From Bog-756 sp963713625 (GTDB lineage: Bacteria; Actinomycetota; Acidimicrobiia; Acidimicrobiales; RAAP-2), in NCBI GenBank assembly GCA_963713625.1, contig CAVQMN010000005.1, positions 186,001 to 250,000 of the forward strand: a DNA stretch of 64,000 bases, written 5' to 3'. The position numbers and the translations under genes are program-made. Under the pieces are notes generated by a model that saw only the letters and a list, made by a program, of their open reading frames with translations, did not search any database and was not told the DNA's origin. How positions within the stretch are numbered: position 1 is the first letter of the stretch; each line of letters begins with the position of its first letter. Of the stretch, positions 52,373 through 60,190 are shown in pieces.

Positions 52373-52498
52373 GACCGCGCCCGGCCCGCGGGCCCCGTCG
52401 ATCGGGTCACGGGAGTGCCCATGGCCAGAGATTACTACAACGTCCTACTAAATGTGGAGGGACCGGGAGCCAGGGGGCACTCCTTCGTCCGGCAAACA

Positions 52499-52555
52499 GG
52501 CGCCCTCGACTGGGGGGAAGGTAGCGAGGGCGCCCGGCCCGGAGTCGGGCGCCCT
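52499..52555 (-). promoter_or_regulatory. two mutually exclusive hairpins in the putative icmF leader
   Basis: GGCGCCCTCG (52499-52508) pairs with 52525-52534. AGGGCGCCCG (52527-52536) pairs with 52546-52555. The two stems share 52527-52534, so only one can form. This is the arrangement expected of an attenuator. The distance to the icmF start is about 130 nt. Confidence 0.45.
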
Positions 52556-52623
52556 TACGGACGCCACCGCTCGACGGGACTGACGCTTCACCCTAACCAC
52601 CCTGTAGATGACCCGCAATAAGC

Positions 52624-52634
52624 TTCTGTCAGAA
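52624..52634. promoter_or_regulatory. TTCTG-t-CAGAA palindrome in AT-rich zone
   Basis: A perfect 5-bp-arm palindrome; further TTCTG copies follow at 52644 and 52668. It resembles the TTCTGAATTCAGAA palindrome at 43187. Confidence 0.4.
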
Positions 52635-52824
52635 ATGAGAAAATTCTGAGCAATTGATAGAACCATATTCTGTTCGGGCCGGGAAAGAGGTGTCCTTGCG
52701 CCCACCGACCACTCCCGCCGCGGGGCCGGGAGTCGGGCCGGGCCAGCGAACACGCCGGCCCGGTTTCTCCGGGCACTCGCGGCAATTCGCCGTTTGACCT
52801 GGTATCCCGTCTGATTCAAACATG

Positions 52825-52841
52825 GTGTATGTTGGATACAC
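52825..52841. promoter_or_regulatory. TetR operator candidate overlapping the TetR promoter and start
   Basis: GTGTAT (52825-52830), 5 nt, ATACAC (52836-52841), ending 1 nt before ATG 52843. A TATGTT hexamer (52828-52833) inside it is a possible -10 for a leaderless transcript, so binding would block the gene's own expression. Confidence 0.6.
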
Positions 52842-52842
52842 G

Positions 52843-53529
52843 ATGAATCATCGCTCGAACAATGGCGGCGACGGTACCGCGGGTACCGGCTTGCGGGATG
52901 CCCATGTCCAGGACACGCGGAGGGCGCTCCTCGACGCGGCCCGGGAACTCTTCGCCGCCAACGGCTTCCAGGCCACCCGCACCGAGGAGATCGTGCAACG
53001 GGCGGGTCTGACCAGGGGAGCGCTGTACCATCACTTCCGGGACAAGGAGGACCTGTTCCGAGCGGTCTACGAGGAGGTGTCGGGCGAGGTGGGCCGGCTC
53101 CTGTGGCGACGTTCGGGCGACCGACCGCCCGATGCCTGGTCGCTCTTCCGGACCAACAGCGAGATCTATCTCGATGCTGCCTCGTCCAATCAGGCCTACC
53201 GTCGGATCGTCCTGATCGACGGCCCGGCCGTCTTCGGCTGGGACCACCTGTCGGAGCGCAGTGACGGACCGACCAGAAAGATCATGGAGTACGTCACCGA
53301 CGCCATCGACGAGGGAGCGATCGACCCTCAGCCGGTGAAACCACTGGCCCATCTTCTCTCCGTACTCGGCGTGGGGTCGGCCATGTATGTGGCCCACGCC
53401 GAGGACCCGGCCACCGCCCGTCGCGAGATCAGCGAGTGCAACGATCGCCTTCTTGCCGGGCTCGAGGCCCGCCGATCCGATGTCGCCCGCTATCCCGCCG
53501 GCTCCGTCCCCAGCGGCACCCCTACCTGA
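52843..53529 (+). CDS. TetR-family transcriptional regulator
   Basis: The 228-residue protein has a canonical HTH: RRALLDAARELFAANGFQATRTEEIVQRAGLTRGALYHHFRDKEDLF. The ligand domain is of the AcrR/TetR_C type with SNQAYRRIVLIDGPAVFGW. ATG 52843 is preferred to ATG 52822, since the latter would place the palindrome 52825-52841 inside the coding region. It is divergent from icmF and 78 nt upstream of an ACAD gene on the same strand; it may control both. It is not closely related to the two paralogous TetRs. Tandem repeats follow its stop. Confidence 0.9.
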   Translation: MNHRSNNGGDGTAGTGLRDAHVQDTRRALLDAARELFAANGFQATRTEEIVQRAGLTRGALYHHFRDKEDLFRAVYEEVSGEVGRLLWRRSGDRPPDAWSLFRTNSEIYLDAASSNQAYRRIVLIDGPAVFGWDHLSERSDGPTRKIMEYVTDAIDEGAIDPQPVKPLAHLLSVLGVGSAMYVAHAEDPATARREISECNDRLLAGLEARRSDVARYPAGSVPSGTPT

Positions 53530-53546
53530 ACCGCCGCATCTGTACC

Positions 53547-53588
53547 CGCCACACCTGATCCGCCACACCTGATTCGCCACACCTGATC
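53547..53588 (+). repeat. three 14-bp tandem repeats between TetR and ACAD genes
   Basis: CGCCACACCTGATC, CGCCACACCTGATT and CGCCACACCTGATC are adjacent (53547, 53561, 53575); a more degenerate copy precedes them at 53532. The array starts 17 nt after the TetR stop and ends 19 nt before the ACAD start. Confidence 0.9.
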
Positions 53589-53607
53589 CCACCAGAAAGG
53601 ACCCGCG

Positions 53608-54909
53608 ATGGCCTGGGACTTCTCCACCGAACCGGAGTTTCAACTGAAGCTCGACTGGGCGCGCCAGTTCGTCGAGGACAAGATCGAGCCTCTCGACATC
53701 CTCTATCCCCACAAGCAGTTCCACCCGTTGGACGACGAGCTGCGACCGATCGTGGACCCCATGAAGCAAGAAGTCCGTGACCACGAGTTGTGGGCTGCCC
53801 ACCTCGGCCCCGAGCTCGGCGGCAAGGGCTACGGCCAGGTCAAGCTGGCCCTGCTCAACGAGATTCTCGGCGTCTCGAGCTGGGCCCCCATCGTCTTCGG
53901 CACCCAGGCTCCCGACACCGGCAACGCCGAGATCATCGCCCACTACGGCACCGACGCCCAGAAGGAGAAGTATCTCCAGCCCCTGCTCAACGGCGAGTGC
54001 TTCTCCTGCTACTCGATGACTGAACCCCAGGCCGGATCCGACCCCCAGCAGTTCACCACCCAGGCGGTCAAGGACGGGGACGAGTGGGTGATCAACGGCT
54101 GGAAGTTCTTCTCCTCCAATGCCCGGACCGCGTCCTTCCTCATCGTGATGGCCATCACCGATCCTGACGTGAGCATCTATCAGGGCGCCTCCATGTTCCT
54201 CGTCCCGACCGACACCCCCGGTGTGGTCATGGAGCGCCACGTCGGTCTGGCCGGGGAGTCCGAGGATGAGGCCATGCATGCCCTCATCCACTACGAGGAC
54301 GTCCGGGTCCCGGCCGAGAATCTCCTGGGTGGGGAGGGCCAGGCCTTTGTCATCGCCCAGACGCGTCTCGGCGGCGGGCGGGTCCACCACGCCATGCGGA
54401 CGGTGGCCACCTGCCAGCGGGCCCTCGACCTTCTCTGTGAACGGGTCCTGAGCCGCGAGACCCAGGGCAGCCTCCTGGCCCGCAAGCAGTTCATCCAGGG
54501 TGACATCGCCGACTCCTACGCGGAGCTGGCCCAGTTCCGGCTGTTGGTGCTCCACACGGCCTGGGAGATCGACCAGACGGGCGACTACCGCCGGACCCGC
54601 AAGAACATCGCCGCCATCAAGGCGTTGACCCCGAAAGTGGTCCACGACGCGGTCTGGCGCTCGATGCACGCCCACGGCGCGTTGGGCGTGTCCAACGAGA
54701 TGCCCTTCGGGGGCATGTGGATGATGGCACCCATCATGAGCGTGGTCGATGGACCGACCGAGGTCCACAAGGTCACCGTGGCCCGCGAGGTCCTGAAGGA
54801 GTACGAGCCCTCGCCGGGCCTCTGGCCCACCGCCCACCTACCGGCCAAGCGGGCCGAGGCGCGCCAGAAGCTGGCGGCCATGATCGAGCACGCCGTCGGC
54901 AACGCCTGA
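53608..54909 (+). CDS. acyl-CoA dehydrogenase (ACAD10/11-like)
   Basis: The 433-residue protein is a longer ACAD: WAAHLGPELGGKGYGQVKLALLNEILG, CYSMTEPQAGSDPQQFTTQA, GWKFFSSNARTASFLIVM, RLGGGRVHHAMRTVATCQRALD, and a C terminus with VVDGPTEVHKVTVAREVL, where Asp of DGP sits at the catalytic Glu position. These features are typical of the ACAD10/11 and FadE-like group, which act on long or unusual acyl-CoA. AAAGGA precedes ATG 53608. A quinone-oxidoreductase-like gene, a crotonase and a PPOX protein follow with 0-50-nt gaps, forming one operon. Confidence 0.92.
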   Translation: MAWDFSTEPEFQLKLDWARQFVEDKIEPLDILYPHKQFHPLDDELRPIVDPMKQEVRDHELWAAHLGPELGGKGYGQVKLALLNEILGVSSWAPIVFGTQAPDTGNAEIIAHYGTDAQKEKYLQPLLNGECFSCYSMTEPQAGSDPQQFTTQAVKDGDEWVINGWKFFSSNARTASFLIVMAITDPDVSIYQGASMFLVPTDTPGVVMERHVGLAGESEDEAMHALIHYEDVRVPAENLLGGEGQAFVIAQTRLGGGRVHHAMRTVATCQRALDLLCERVLSRETQGSLLARKQFIQGDIADSYAELAQFRLLVLHTAWEIDQTGDYRRTRKNIAAIKALTPKVVHDAVWRSMHAHGALGVSNEMPFGGMWMMAPIMSVVDGPTEVHKVTVAREVLKEYEPSPGLWPTAHLPAKRAEARQKLAAMIEHAVGNA

Positions 54910-54918
54910 GACGTCCGC

Positions 54919-55896
54919 ATGCGCGCCGCCAGATGTCTCCGCTACGGCCCGCCGGGCTCGGTGGTGGTCGAGGAGGTGGATGACCTCATCCCCGCCGAGG
55001 GACAGGTGGTGGTGGACGTGGCCGCCGCCGCCGTCAACTTCCCCGACGTACTGGTGGTGGCCGACCGCTATCAGATCACCATTCCGCTCCCCTTTACGGT
55101 GGGAAGCGAGTTCGCAGGCACCGTCCGCTCGGTCGGGATCGGCGTCGACGGCCTCGCCGTCGGCGACCGGGTGATGGGCTCGGCCCTGTTCGGGGCGTTT
55201 GCCGAGCAGATCGCGGTGGCGGCCACGTCCCTCCAGCCGGTCGATCCCGCAGTCGACCTGGCCACGGCGGCGGCCTCCGGGGTGGCCCATCAAACCGCCT
55301 ATCACGCGCTGCGGAGCGTGGCCCGGGTGCAGCCGGGGGAGTGGGCCGTTGTCCTCGGGGCCGCGGGAGGGGTGGGACTGGCCGCCATCGAGTTGGGGAC
55401 GGCACTCGGCGCCCGGATGTTGGCCGCGGCGTCGTCCCCCGACAAGCTGGCCCTGTGCCTCGAGCATGGAGCCGAGGTCGGGGTCGACTACGGCACCGAG
55501 GACCTCAAGGCGAGGATCAAAGAGATCACCGACGGCGGAGCCCACGTGGTGGTGGACCCGGTGGGTGGACCCCACGCCGAGCATGCCCTCCGCGCCCTGC
55601 GCTGGGGAGGCCGCTTCGTCACCGTCGGATTCGCGTCGGGCGAGATTCCCGCCATCCCCCTCAACCTTGTGCTGCTGAAGGGTGTGGTGGTGACCGGGTT
55701 CACCATGGAGGGCTTCGCCCGCAACCAGGCCGGAGATCGCCGACGCGACCTGGGCGAACTGGGCGAGCTGGCCCGCTCCGGTCGGGCCGCTCCCCACATC
55801 TCGGCCATCTACCCCCTCCACCAGGTGGGTCGGGCCTTGTCCGATCTCGCCGAACGCCGAGCCGTGGGCAAGGTGCTCGTGGACCCGACCCGATGA
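54919..55896 (+). CDS. NADPH:quinone oxidoreductase-like enzyme (MDR family)
   Basis: The 325-residue protein has the quinone-reductase signatures AAVNFPDVLVVADRYQI, PFTVGSEFAGTVRSVG, and VVLGAAGGVGLAAIELGTALGA (NADPH loop); zinc ligands are absent. The family reduces enones, quinones or enoyl groups on CoA esters. It follows the ACAD by 9 nt and is followed by the crotonase 49 nt later. In this context it could act as an enoyl-CoA reductase or reduce an unsaturated ketone intermediate, which is inference. Confidence 0.9.
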   Translation: MRAARCLRYGPPGSVVVEEVDDLIPAEGQVVVDVAAAAVNFPDVLVVADRYQITIPLPFTVGSEFAGTVRSVGIGVDGLAVGDRVMGSALFGAFAEQIAVAATSLQPVDPAVDLATAAASGVAHQTAYHALRSVARVQPGEWAVVLGAAGGVGLAAIELGTALGARMLAAASSPDKLALCLEHGAEVGVDYGTEDLKARIKEITDGGAHVVVDPVGGPHAEHALRALRWGGRFVTVGFASGEIPAIPLNLVLLKGVVVTGFTMEGFARNQAGDRRRDLGELGELARSGRAAPHISAIYPLHQVGRALSDLAERRAVGKVLVDPTR

Positions 55897-55945
55897 TCCG
55901 GTCAGCGGTGCCACGGGTGCTTCCACGATGGCCAGGAGCCGAGCC

Positions 55946-56617
55946 ATGAGCGTCGACCTCTCGGAAGAAGGCCACGGGTGCCTGGTGGCCACCATCGACG
56001 ACGGGAAGGTCAACGCCCTCTCGTTCGAGCTCATCGACGGATTGCGGGCGGCGATCGCCGGTGCGTCCGGACAGGGCCGGCCCCTGGTGCTCACCGGTCG
56101 GGACGGATGCTTCTCCGCGGGCTTCGACCTCTCGGTCATGAACGGCGGGGACGAGGATCTGGCCGCCGCCCTGTTCGCGGCCGGTGCCCGTGCCTACCGG
56201 GACGTGGTCGAGGCGCCGATTCCCATCGTCGCGTCGTGCACCGGGCACGCCCTGGCCGGGGGAGCGCTTCTCCTGTTGAGCGCGGACTACCGGATCGGGC
56301 GGACCGGACCCTACCGGATCGGCCTCAACGAGGTGTCCATCGGAATGGCCCTGCCTTCATTTGCCGTGGCCGTGGCCACCCACCGACTCGAGCGAAGGTT
56401 CCTCACCTCGGCCCTCACGTTTTCGGAGATCGCCTCGCCCGAGCGCGCCTTGGAGATGGGATTTCTGGATGAGGTGGCCGACGATCCGCTGTCCAGAGCC
56501 TGTTCGTTGGCCGCGACGCTGGCCGAACTTCCGAGTGGCGCCTTCGCCATCACCAAGCGCCGGCTGTGGCGTGGGTTGCGGCGGGACCTGGCGGCCCTCG
56601 AAGGACCGCGATCATGA
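55946..56617 (+). CDS. enoyl-CoA hydratase/isomerase family protein (short)
   Basis: The 223-residue crotonase has the oxyanion motif GRDGCFSAGFDLSVM and ASCTGHALAGGALLLLSADYRIG. It is shorter than typical hydratases and lacks the canonical pair of catalytic Glu, with GLNEVSIGMALPSFAV as catalytic loop, so the reaction (hydration, isomerisation or hydrolysis) is uncertain. ATG 55946 is preferred to ATG 55928 because AGGAG lies 7-8 nt upstream. Its stop overlaps the next ATG (ATGA). Confidence 0.88.
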   Translation: MSVDLSEEGHGCLVATIDDGKVNALSFELIDGLRAAIAGASGQGRPLVLTGRDGCFSAGFDLSVMNGGDEDLAAALFAAGARAYRDVVEAPIPIVASCTGHALAGGALLLLSADYRIGRTGPYRIGLNEVSIGMALPSFAVAVATHRLERRFLTSALTFSEIASPERALEMGFLDEVADDPLSRACSLAATLAELPSGAFAITKRRLWRGLRRDLAALEGPRS

Positions 56618-57084
56618 AGGAGCAGCGACGGGGGCGCAGAATCTCGATGACCGTCGAGGAGAGGAACGAGTTCCTCATCGCCGAACGCACCTGTCGGGTG
56701 GCCACGGTGAACGGGGACGGCTCTCCGCACGTGAGCCCTCTCTGGTTCATATGGGACGGTGAGTCACTCTGGCTGACCTCCATCACCCAGAGCCAGCGTT
56801 GGGAGAATCTCCGGCGCGATGACCGGGTTGCCGTGGTGGTCGATAGTGGTGACGAGTTCATGGAGCTCCGCGGCGTCGAGCTGAACGGTCAGGCAACGCC
56901 GGTCGGAGAAGTCCCGAGGACGGGCGACGCCGTCACGGAACTCGAGGTTCCCGAACGTCTCTTCGCCGAAAAGTACGCCGGTGGCCGGATGCAACACGAC
57001 GGCCGCCACGCCTGGTTGCGCATCAGTCCCGACAAGATCGTCAGCTGGGACTTCCGCAAGATCCAGACCGGCGGGGAGAGCTGA
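56614..57084 (+). CDS. PPOX-class (pyridoxamine-5'-phosphate-oxidase-fold) flavin/F420 protein
   Basis: The 156-residue split-barrel protein has TVEERNEFLIAERTCRVATVNGDGSPHVSPLWFIWDG, the typical start of PPOX F420- or FMN-dependent oxidoreductases, followed by LWLTSITQSQRWENLRRDDRVAVVVD and KIVSWDFRK. The start ATG 56614 overlaps the crotonase stop (ATGA). It is the last gene of the ACAD-MDR-crotonase operon and could serve as a small oxidoreductase with F420, as is common in actinobacteria. A strong terminator follows. Confidence 0.88.
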   Translation: MKEQRRGRRISMTVEERNEFLIAERTCRVATVNGDGSPHVSPLWFIWDGESLWLTSITQSQRWENLRRDDRVAVVVDSGDEFMELRGVELNGQATPVGEVPRTGDAVTELEVPERLFAEKYAGGRMQHDGRHAWLRISPDKIVSWDFRKIQTGGES

Positions 57085-57190
57085 CCGGCTGGCAGCCTGA
57101 TCGGCACCCCGGTCACCCCGACAGGTGGCCCCGACCGTGACCGGCCCCAAGGTACCGGGGTCGGATCGGTTGTCCATCAGCCCCCAGCCT

Positions 57191-57230
57191 GCAACGGGTC
57201 GCCGGACTCCGCCGTCCGGCGACCCGTTGC
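57191..57230. terminator. bidirectional hairpin terminator
   Basis: GCAACGGGTCGCCGGAC (57191-57207) pairs perfectly over 17 bp with 57214-57230, loop of 6 nt. It lies between the convergent PPOX gene (stop 57084) and the LivK-like gene (stop 57237), 7 nt after the latter's stop. Confidence 0.88.
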
Positions 57231-57236
57231 CCACCT

Positions 57237-58487
57237 CTAGACGCGCTTGCCCCTGATCACCGTTCCGCACACCGGGTCCGACCCCGAAATGAGATGGAAC
57301 GTCGATCCGGACAGCTTGGTCATCCAGAAGCACTCGTCCGGTCCTTGCGGCCGCTGACTCCAGTTGACCGTCTGGTGGCCTCCCCACAGCCCCTCAGCGT
57401 CGTAGTTGGTGATGTGGGACAGGGCCTTGATGGTCGAGCTCTGGGTCGGATTCGATCCTGCGCCCTGAAGCCCCTGGACGAGACCGAGCACCGACAGGTA
57501 GCCCATGTACTCGGCGAATGTCGGATCGGTGTGCACGCCCGCATATTTGGCCAACGCATTCTGCAGCTTCTGGGTGGCCGCGGTATTCATTTCGGGTGGC
57601 TCGAAGTCGGACAGGAAGTCGTCCCCCTGCGCCGCCTGGATGGCCGCCGGTCCCGAGTTGATCAGGTCACCGCCCCCGCCGGTGGGCAGGACGGTCGCCT
57701 TGAGGTGGACGCCCTGCTGTTGGAGCGCGGTGGCCAGCGCGAAGACGGTGCTCGGCTCAGTGTCCGAGACGAGACCGTTGACCCCGGCGCTCTTCATGGC
57801 CAATGCCACCGGCGCCACGTTGGTACTACCGAACGGGAAGCTGTCGTTGAGGTAGCCCGATTTGATGCCCTGCGCCTGAGCGGAAACGGCGGACGCTCTG
57901 GCCGCGGCGGCTGAGCTCGGTGAGATCGAGTAGCCCACGGATCCGAGGTTGGTCACCCCTTGATTCTTCAGGAAAAGTCCGGTTGTCGTGTACACCTTGG
58001 TGTAGTCCTGATTGCCGATGACCGAGAACATGTTGTAGCTCTTGGGCGACAACCATTCGTTGCTGTCGAAGGCAGAACCGACAACCGGAATGCCCTGTTG
58101 GGTGAGGTAGGGCGCGGCTGAGAAGAACAGCGAGGAGACGGCGAGGACGGCGAAGACATGGTCCTGTTCCACCATCTGCTGTGCCCCGGACAGCGCCCCG
58201 GTGGTGGTGGTGGCCGTGTCGGCAACGACGTATTTGATCTTGTACCCCATGGTGGCGGCGACGCCGATCCCGGCCTTGACACCCTGCACCGAGGTGGCGG
58301 CTTCGGAAGCCCCTGGTCCCGATGCGTCCGTCAGCAGCCCGACGGTGTACGTCTTGGACCCACTACCGCCTGAACCGGATCCACTCGTCGTCGTCGTCGT
58401 CGACGAGCCGCTGCTGCACCCAGCCGATATCAGCAGGATGGTGCACGTGAGCCCGGCTGCGAGAAACTTCTTGTTGCGTAGGAGCAT
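57237..58487 (-). CDS. branched-chain amino-acid-type ABC transporter substrate-binding lipoprotein
   Basis: The 416-residue protein has a lipoprotein signal peptide with a lipobox ending ISAGC (Cys24), then a Ser/Gly/Thr linker and a LivK-like type I periplasmic-binding fold: KTYTVGLLTDASGPGASEAATSVQGVKAGI, VEQDHVFAVLAVSSLFFSAAPYLTQQGIPVVG and YMGYLSVLGLVQGLQGAG. It captures the substrate on the outer face of the membrane. LivK-like proteins also bind aromatic acids, amides and urea, so the ligand is open. AGGAAGAGAGA precedes ATG 58487. The ATPase gene ends 95 nt upstream, so it is last in the transporter operon. Confidence 0.92.
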   Translation of the reverse strand: MLLRNKKFLAAGLTCTILLISAGCSSGSSTTTTTSGSGSGGSGSKTYTVGLLTDASGPGASEAATSVQGVKAGIGVAATMGYKIKYVVADTATTTTGALSGAQQMVEQDHVFAVLAVSSLFFSAAPYLTQQGIPVVGSAFDSNEWLSPKSYNMFSVIGNQDYTKVYTTTGLFLKNQGVTNLGSVGYSISPSSAAAARASAVSAQAQGIKSGYLNDSFPFGSTNVAPVALAMKSAGVNGLVSDTEPSTVFALATALQQQGVHLKATVLPTGGGGDLINSGPAAIQAAQGDDFLSDFEPPEMNTAATQKLQNALAKYAGVHTDPTFAEYMGYLSVLGLVQGLQGAGSNPTQSSTIKALSHITNYDAEGLWGGHQTVNWSQRPQGPDECFWMTKLSGSTFHLISGSDPVCGTVIRGKRV

Positions 58488-58581
58488 GTTCTCTCTTCCT
58501 GATTGTGAGTTGGTTGGGACTGCTTGACGAGGTGCGCTCAGGCCCGCGCTGGCCGCCCGGGCGACCGCACCTCATCGCCTT

Positions 58582-60190
58582 TCATGGAACCGCCGTCATC
58601 GAATCTCCCAGGTAGTGTCGAATCAGGTCCTCTCCCATCCCTCCGGCTTCGCCGTGCCATGCCACCGCACCACGTTGCAGCACGAGGCACTCGTCGGCGA
58701 ACTGGAGGGCCCGTTGGACGTACTGCTCGATGATGAGCAGCGTCACCCCGGACTCTCTGGCCCGGGCCAGGCCCTCGAAGACCGAGTCGACGAGCAGGGG
58801 AGCGAGACCGAGGGACAGCTCGTCGGCGATCAGCAACCTGGGCGAGGTGATCAGGGCACGGGCCAGCGAGAGCATCTGCTGCTCCCCGCCCGACAGGCTG
58901 CCGGCGAGCTGCCGGCGTCGGGGAGCCAGGCTGGGAAAGAATTCGAAGGCCCGCTCGATCGCCTCGTGCCGAGCCTGGCGACCGCGTCAGCGCGGCGGTG
59001 GCCATCCGCAGGTTCTCGATGACCGACAGCCTTCTGAATATGCCGCGGCCCTCGGGCAGATGGATCACACCGGCTTGACGGATGCGGTACGCCGCATCCT
59101 TGGAGATGTTCCTGCCGTCGAGTGTGACGGTCCCGGACGAGCACGTGACCAGACCGGAAATGGCTCGGGCCAAGCTGCTCTTCCCGGCGCCGTTCGGGCC
59201 GAGGATGGCCAGGGCGTGGCCGGGTTGGATCCGGAACGAAGCCTCCGAGACGGCAACGGCCTGCCCGTAGTGGACACAGAGATTCTCGACATCGAGCAGC
59301 GGTGGCTGGGTATCGGCCGGCGCGGCAGTGGCCGACGCCGCTCTGGCCGCCACGTTGTCCGGAGTCCGTGCCCCGCCGCCGGCCTTGTCCGGTGCGGTCT
59401 CCTCGCCGAGGTAGGCGGCCCGCACCTGCGGGTCACTGCGAATATCGGCCGGCGTCCCGTTGGCGATGAGGATCCCGAAATCAAGCACGTAGATGCGGTG
59501 GCACAGCCGCATGACCAGCTCGACGTCGTGCTCGACGATGAGGACCGACACCCCGTGGTCGCTGGCGATGCGTCGTAGGGTGCTTTCGAACTCGACGGTC
59601 TCCGTCGAGTCGAGTCCGGAGGAGGGCTCGTCGAGGAGCAGGACGGTCGGAGACGTGGCCAGGGCCCGGCCGAGCTCGACCAGACGGGAGACCCCGAGCG
59701 GGAGGCCGACGGCCAGGCGGTTGGCCACCTGGGCCAGGCCCAGCGACTCGATCAGATCGTCGACGACCGCCTTCTCCTCCGGATCCACTGACCGGAGGCT
59801 TCCCAGGGTGAAGAGGTCGGACCAGATCCTCCGTTTGGCCGCGCGGGTGCGGTGGGCGAGCACCAGGTGCTGGCGCACGGTCAGACCGGCGAAGATCTCG
59901 GGATGCTGGAAGGTGCGGGCCAGCCCGAGTTCGGCCCGTCGCTGCGGTGACGCGGTGGTGACATCGGTGCCGTCCAGATGGACGTCGCCGTGGAAGGGGC
60001 GGACCAAGCCGGAGAGGACGCCGAACAGGGTGCTCTTGCCCGCTCCGTTGGGCCCCACCAGACCGACGAGCTCCCGGGGCTGGACCTCGACGCCAACAGC
60101 GTCGACCGCCAGCAGCCCGCCATACCGGACGGTGACCCCGGTGCAGGACAGACGGGGCACGCCGGCAGTGCTCCCGGTTTCCGGCGTCAT
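58582..60190 (-). CDS. LivG-LivF fused ABC ATPase pair, frameshifted in the LivF half
   Basis: Two ABC ATPases lie in one reading frame. The first (LivG-like) has GPNGAGKSTLFGVLSGL, a degenerate signature GVSRLVELGRALA and LLLDEPSSGLD. An about 35-residue Ala/Pro/Thr-rich linker (from about 59,415 to 59,300) joins it to the LivF-like part with GPNGAGKSSLARAISGL and HLPEGRGIFRRLSVIENL. Near 58,980 the frame breaks: the continuation SLSGGEQQM, LLIADELSLGLAP and IEQYVQRAL is in another frame, ending at 58582. The total length is 1609 nt (3n+1), consistent with one extra base. ATG 60190 overlaps the permease stop (ATGA). Without the shift the protein would have 535 residues. Confidence 0.8.
58975..58990 (-). 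other. frameshift site in the LivF half
   Basis: On the minus strand the sequence reads ACGCGG-T-CGCCAG. Dropping one base restores TRRQARHEAIERAF and the downstream LivF motifs. The break is local and nothing else in the gene is damaged, so it is either a recent mutation, a sequencing error, or less likely programmed frameshifting. Confidence 0.75.

Larger units (their letters stand above)
52373..52842. other. icmF/TetR divergent intergenic region with strong hairpins
   Basis: No gene is convincing in 470 bp. It contains two overlapping, mutually exclusive hairpins (52499-52534 and 52527-52555), an AT-rich zone (52620-52680) with a TTCTG-t-CAGAA palindrome and two more TTCTG copies, and the TetR operator candidate at 52825. 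No cobalamin-riboswitch B12 box is recognisable. Confidence 0.6.

Noticed and set aside
52373..52620. Cobalamin riboswitch upstream of icmF
   Set aside because: The region is hairpin-rich and precedes a B12 enzyme, but I cannot find the conserved B12 box or the surrounding core on the minus strand, so I list only the hairpins.
44144..52849. 14-bp identity between 44144-44157 (reverse complement) and 52836-52849
   Set aside because: An exact 14-mer shared between two places in 64 kb is expected by chance several times; the second copy overlaps a coding start, and no further similarity surrounds it.
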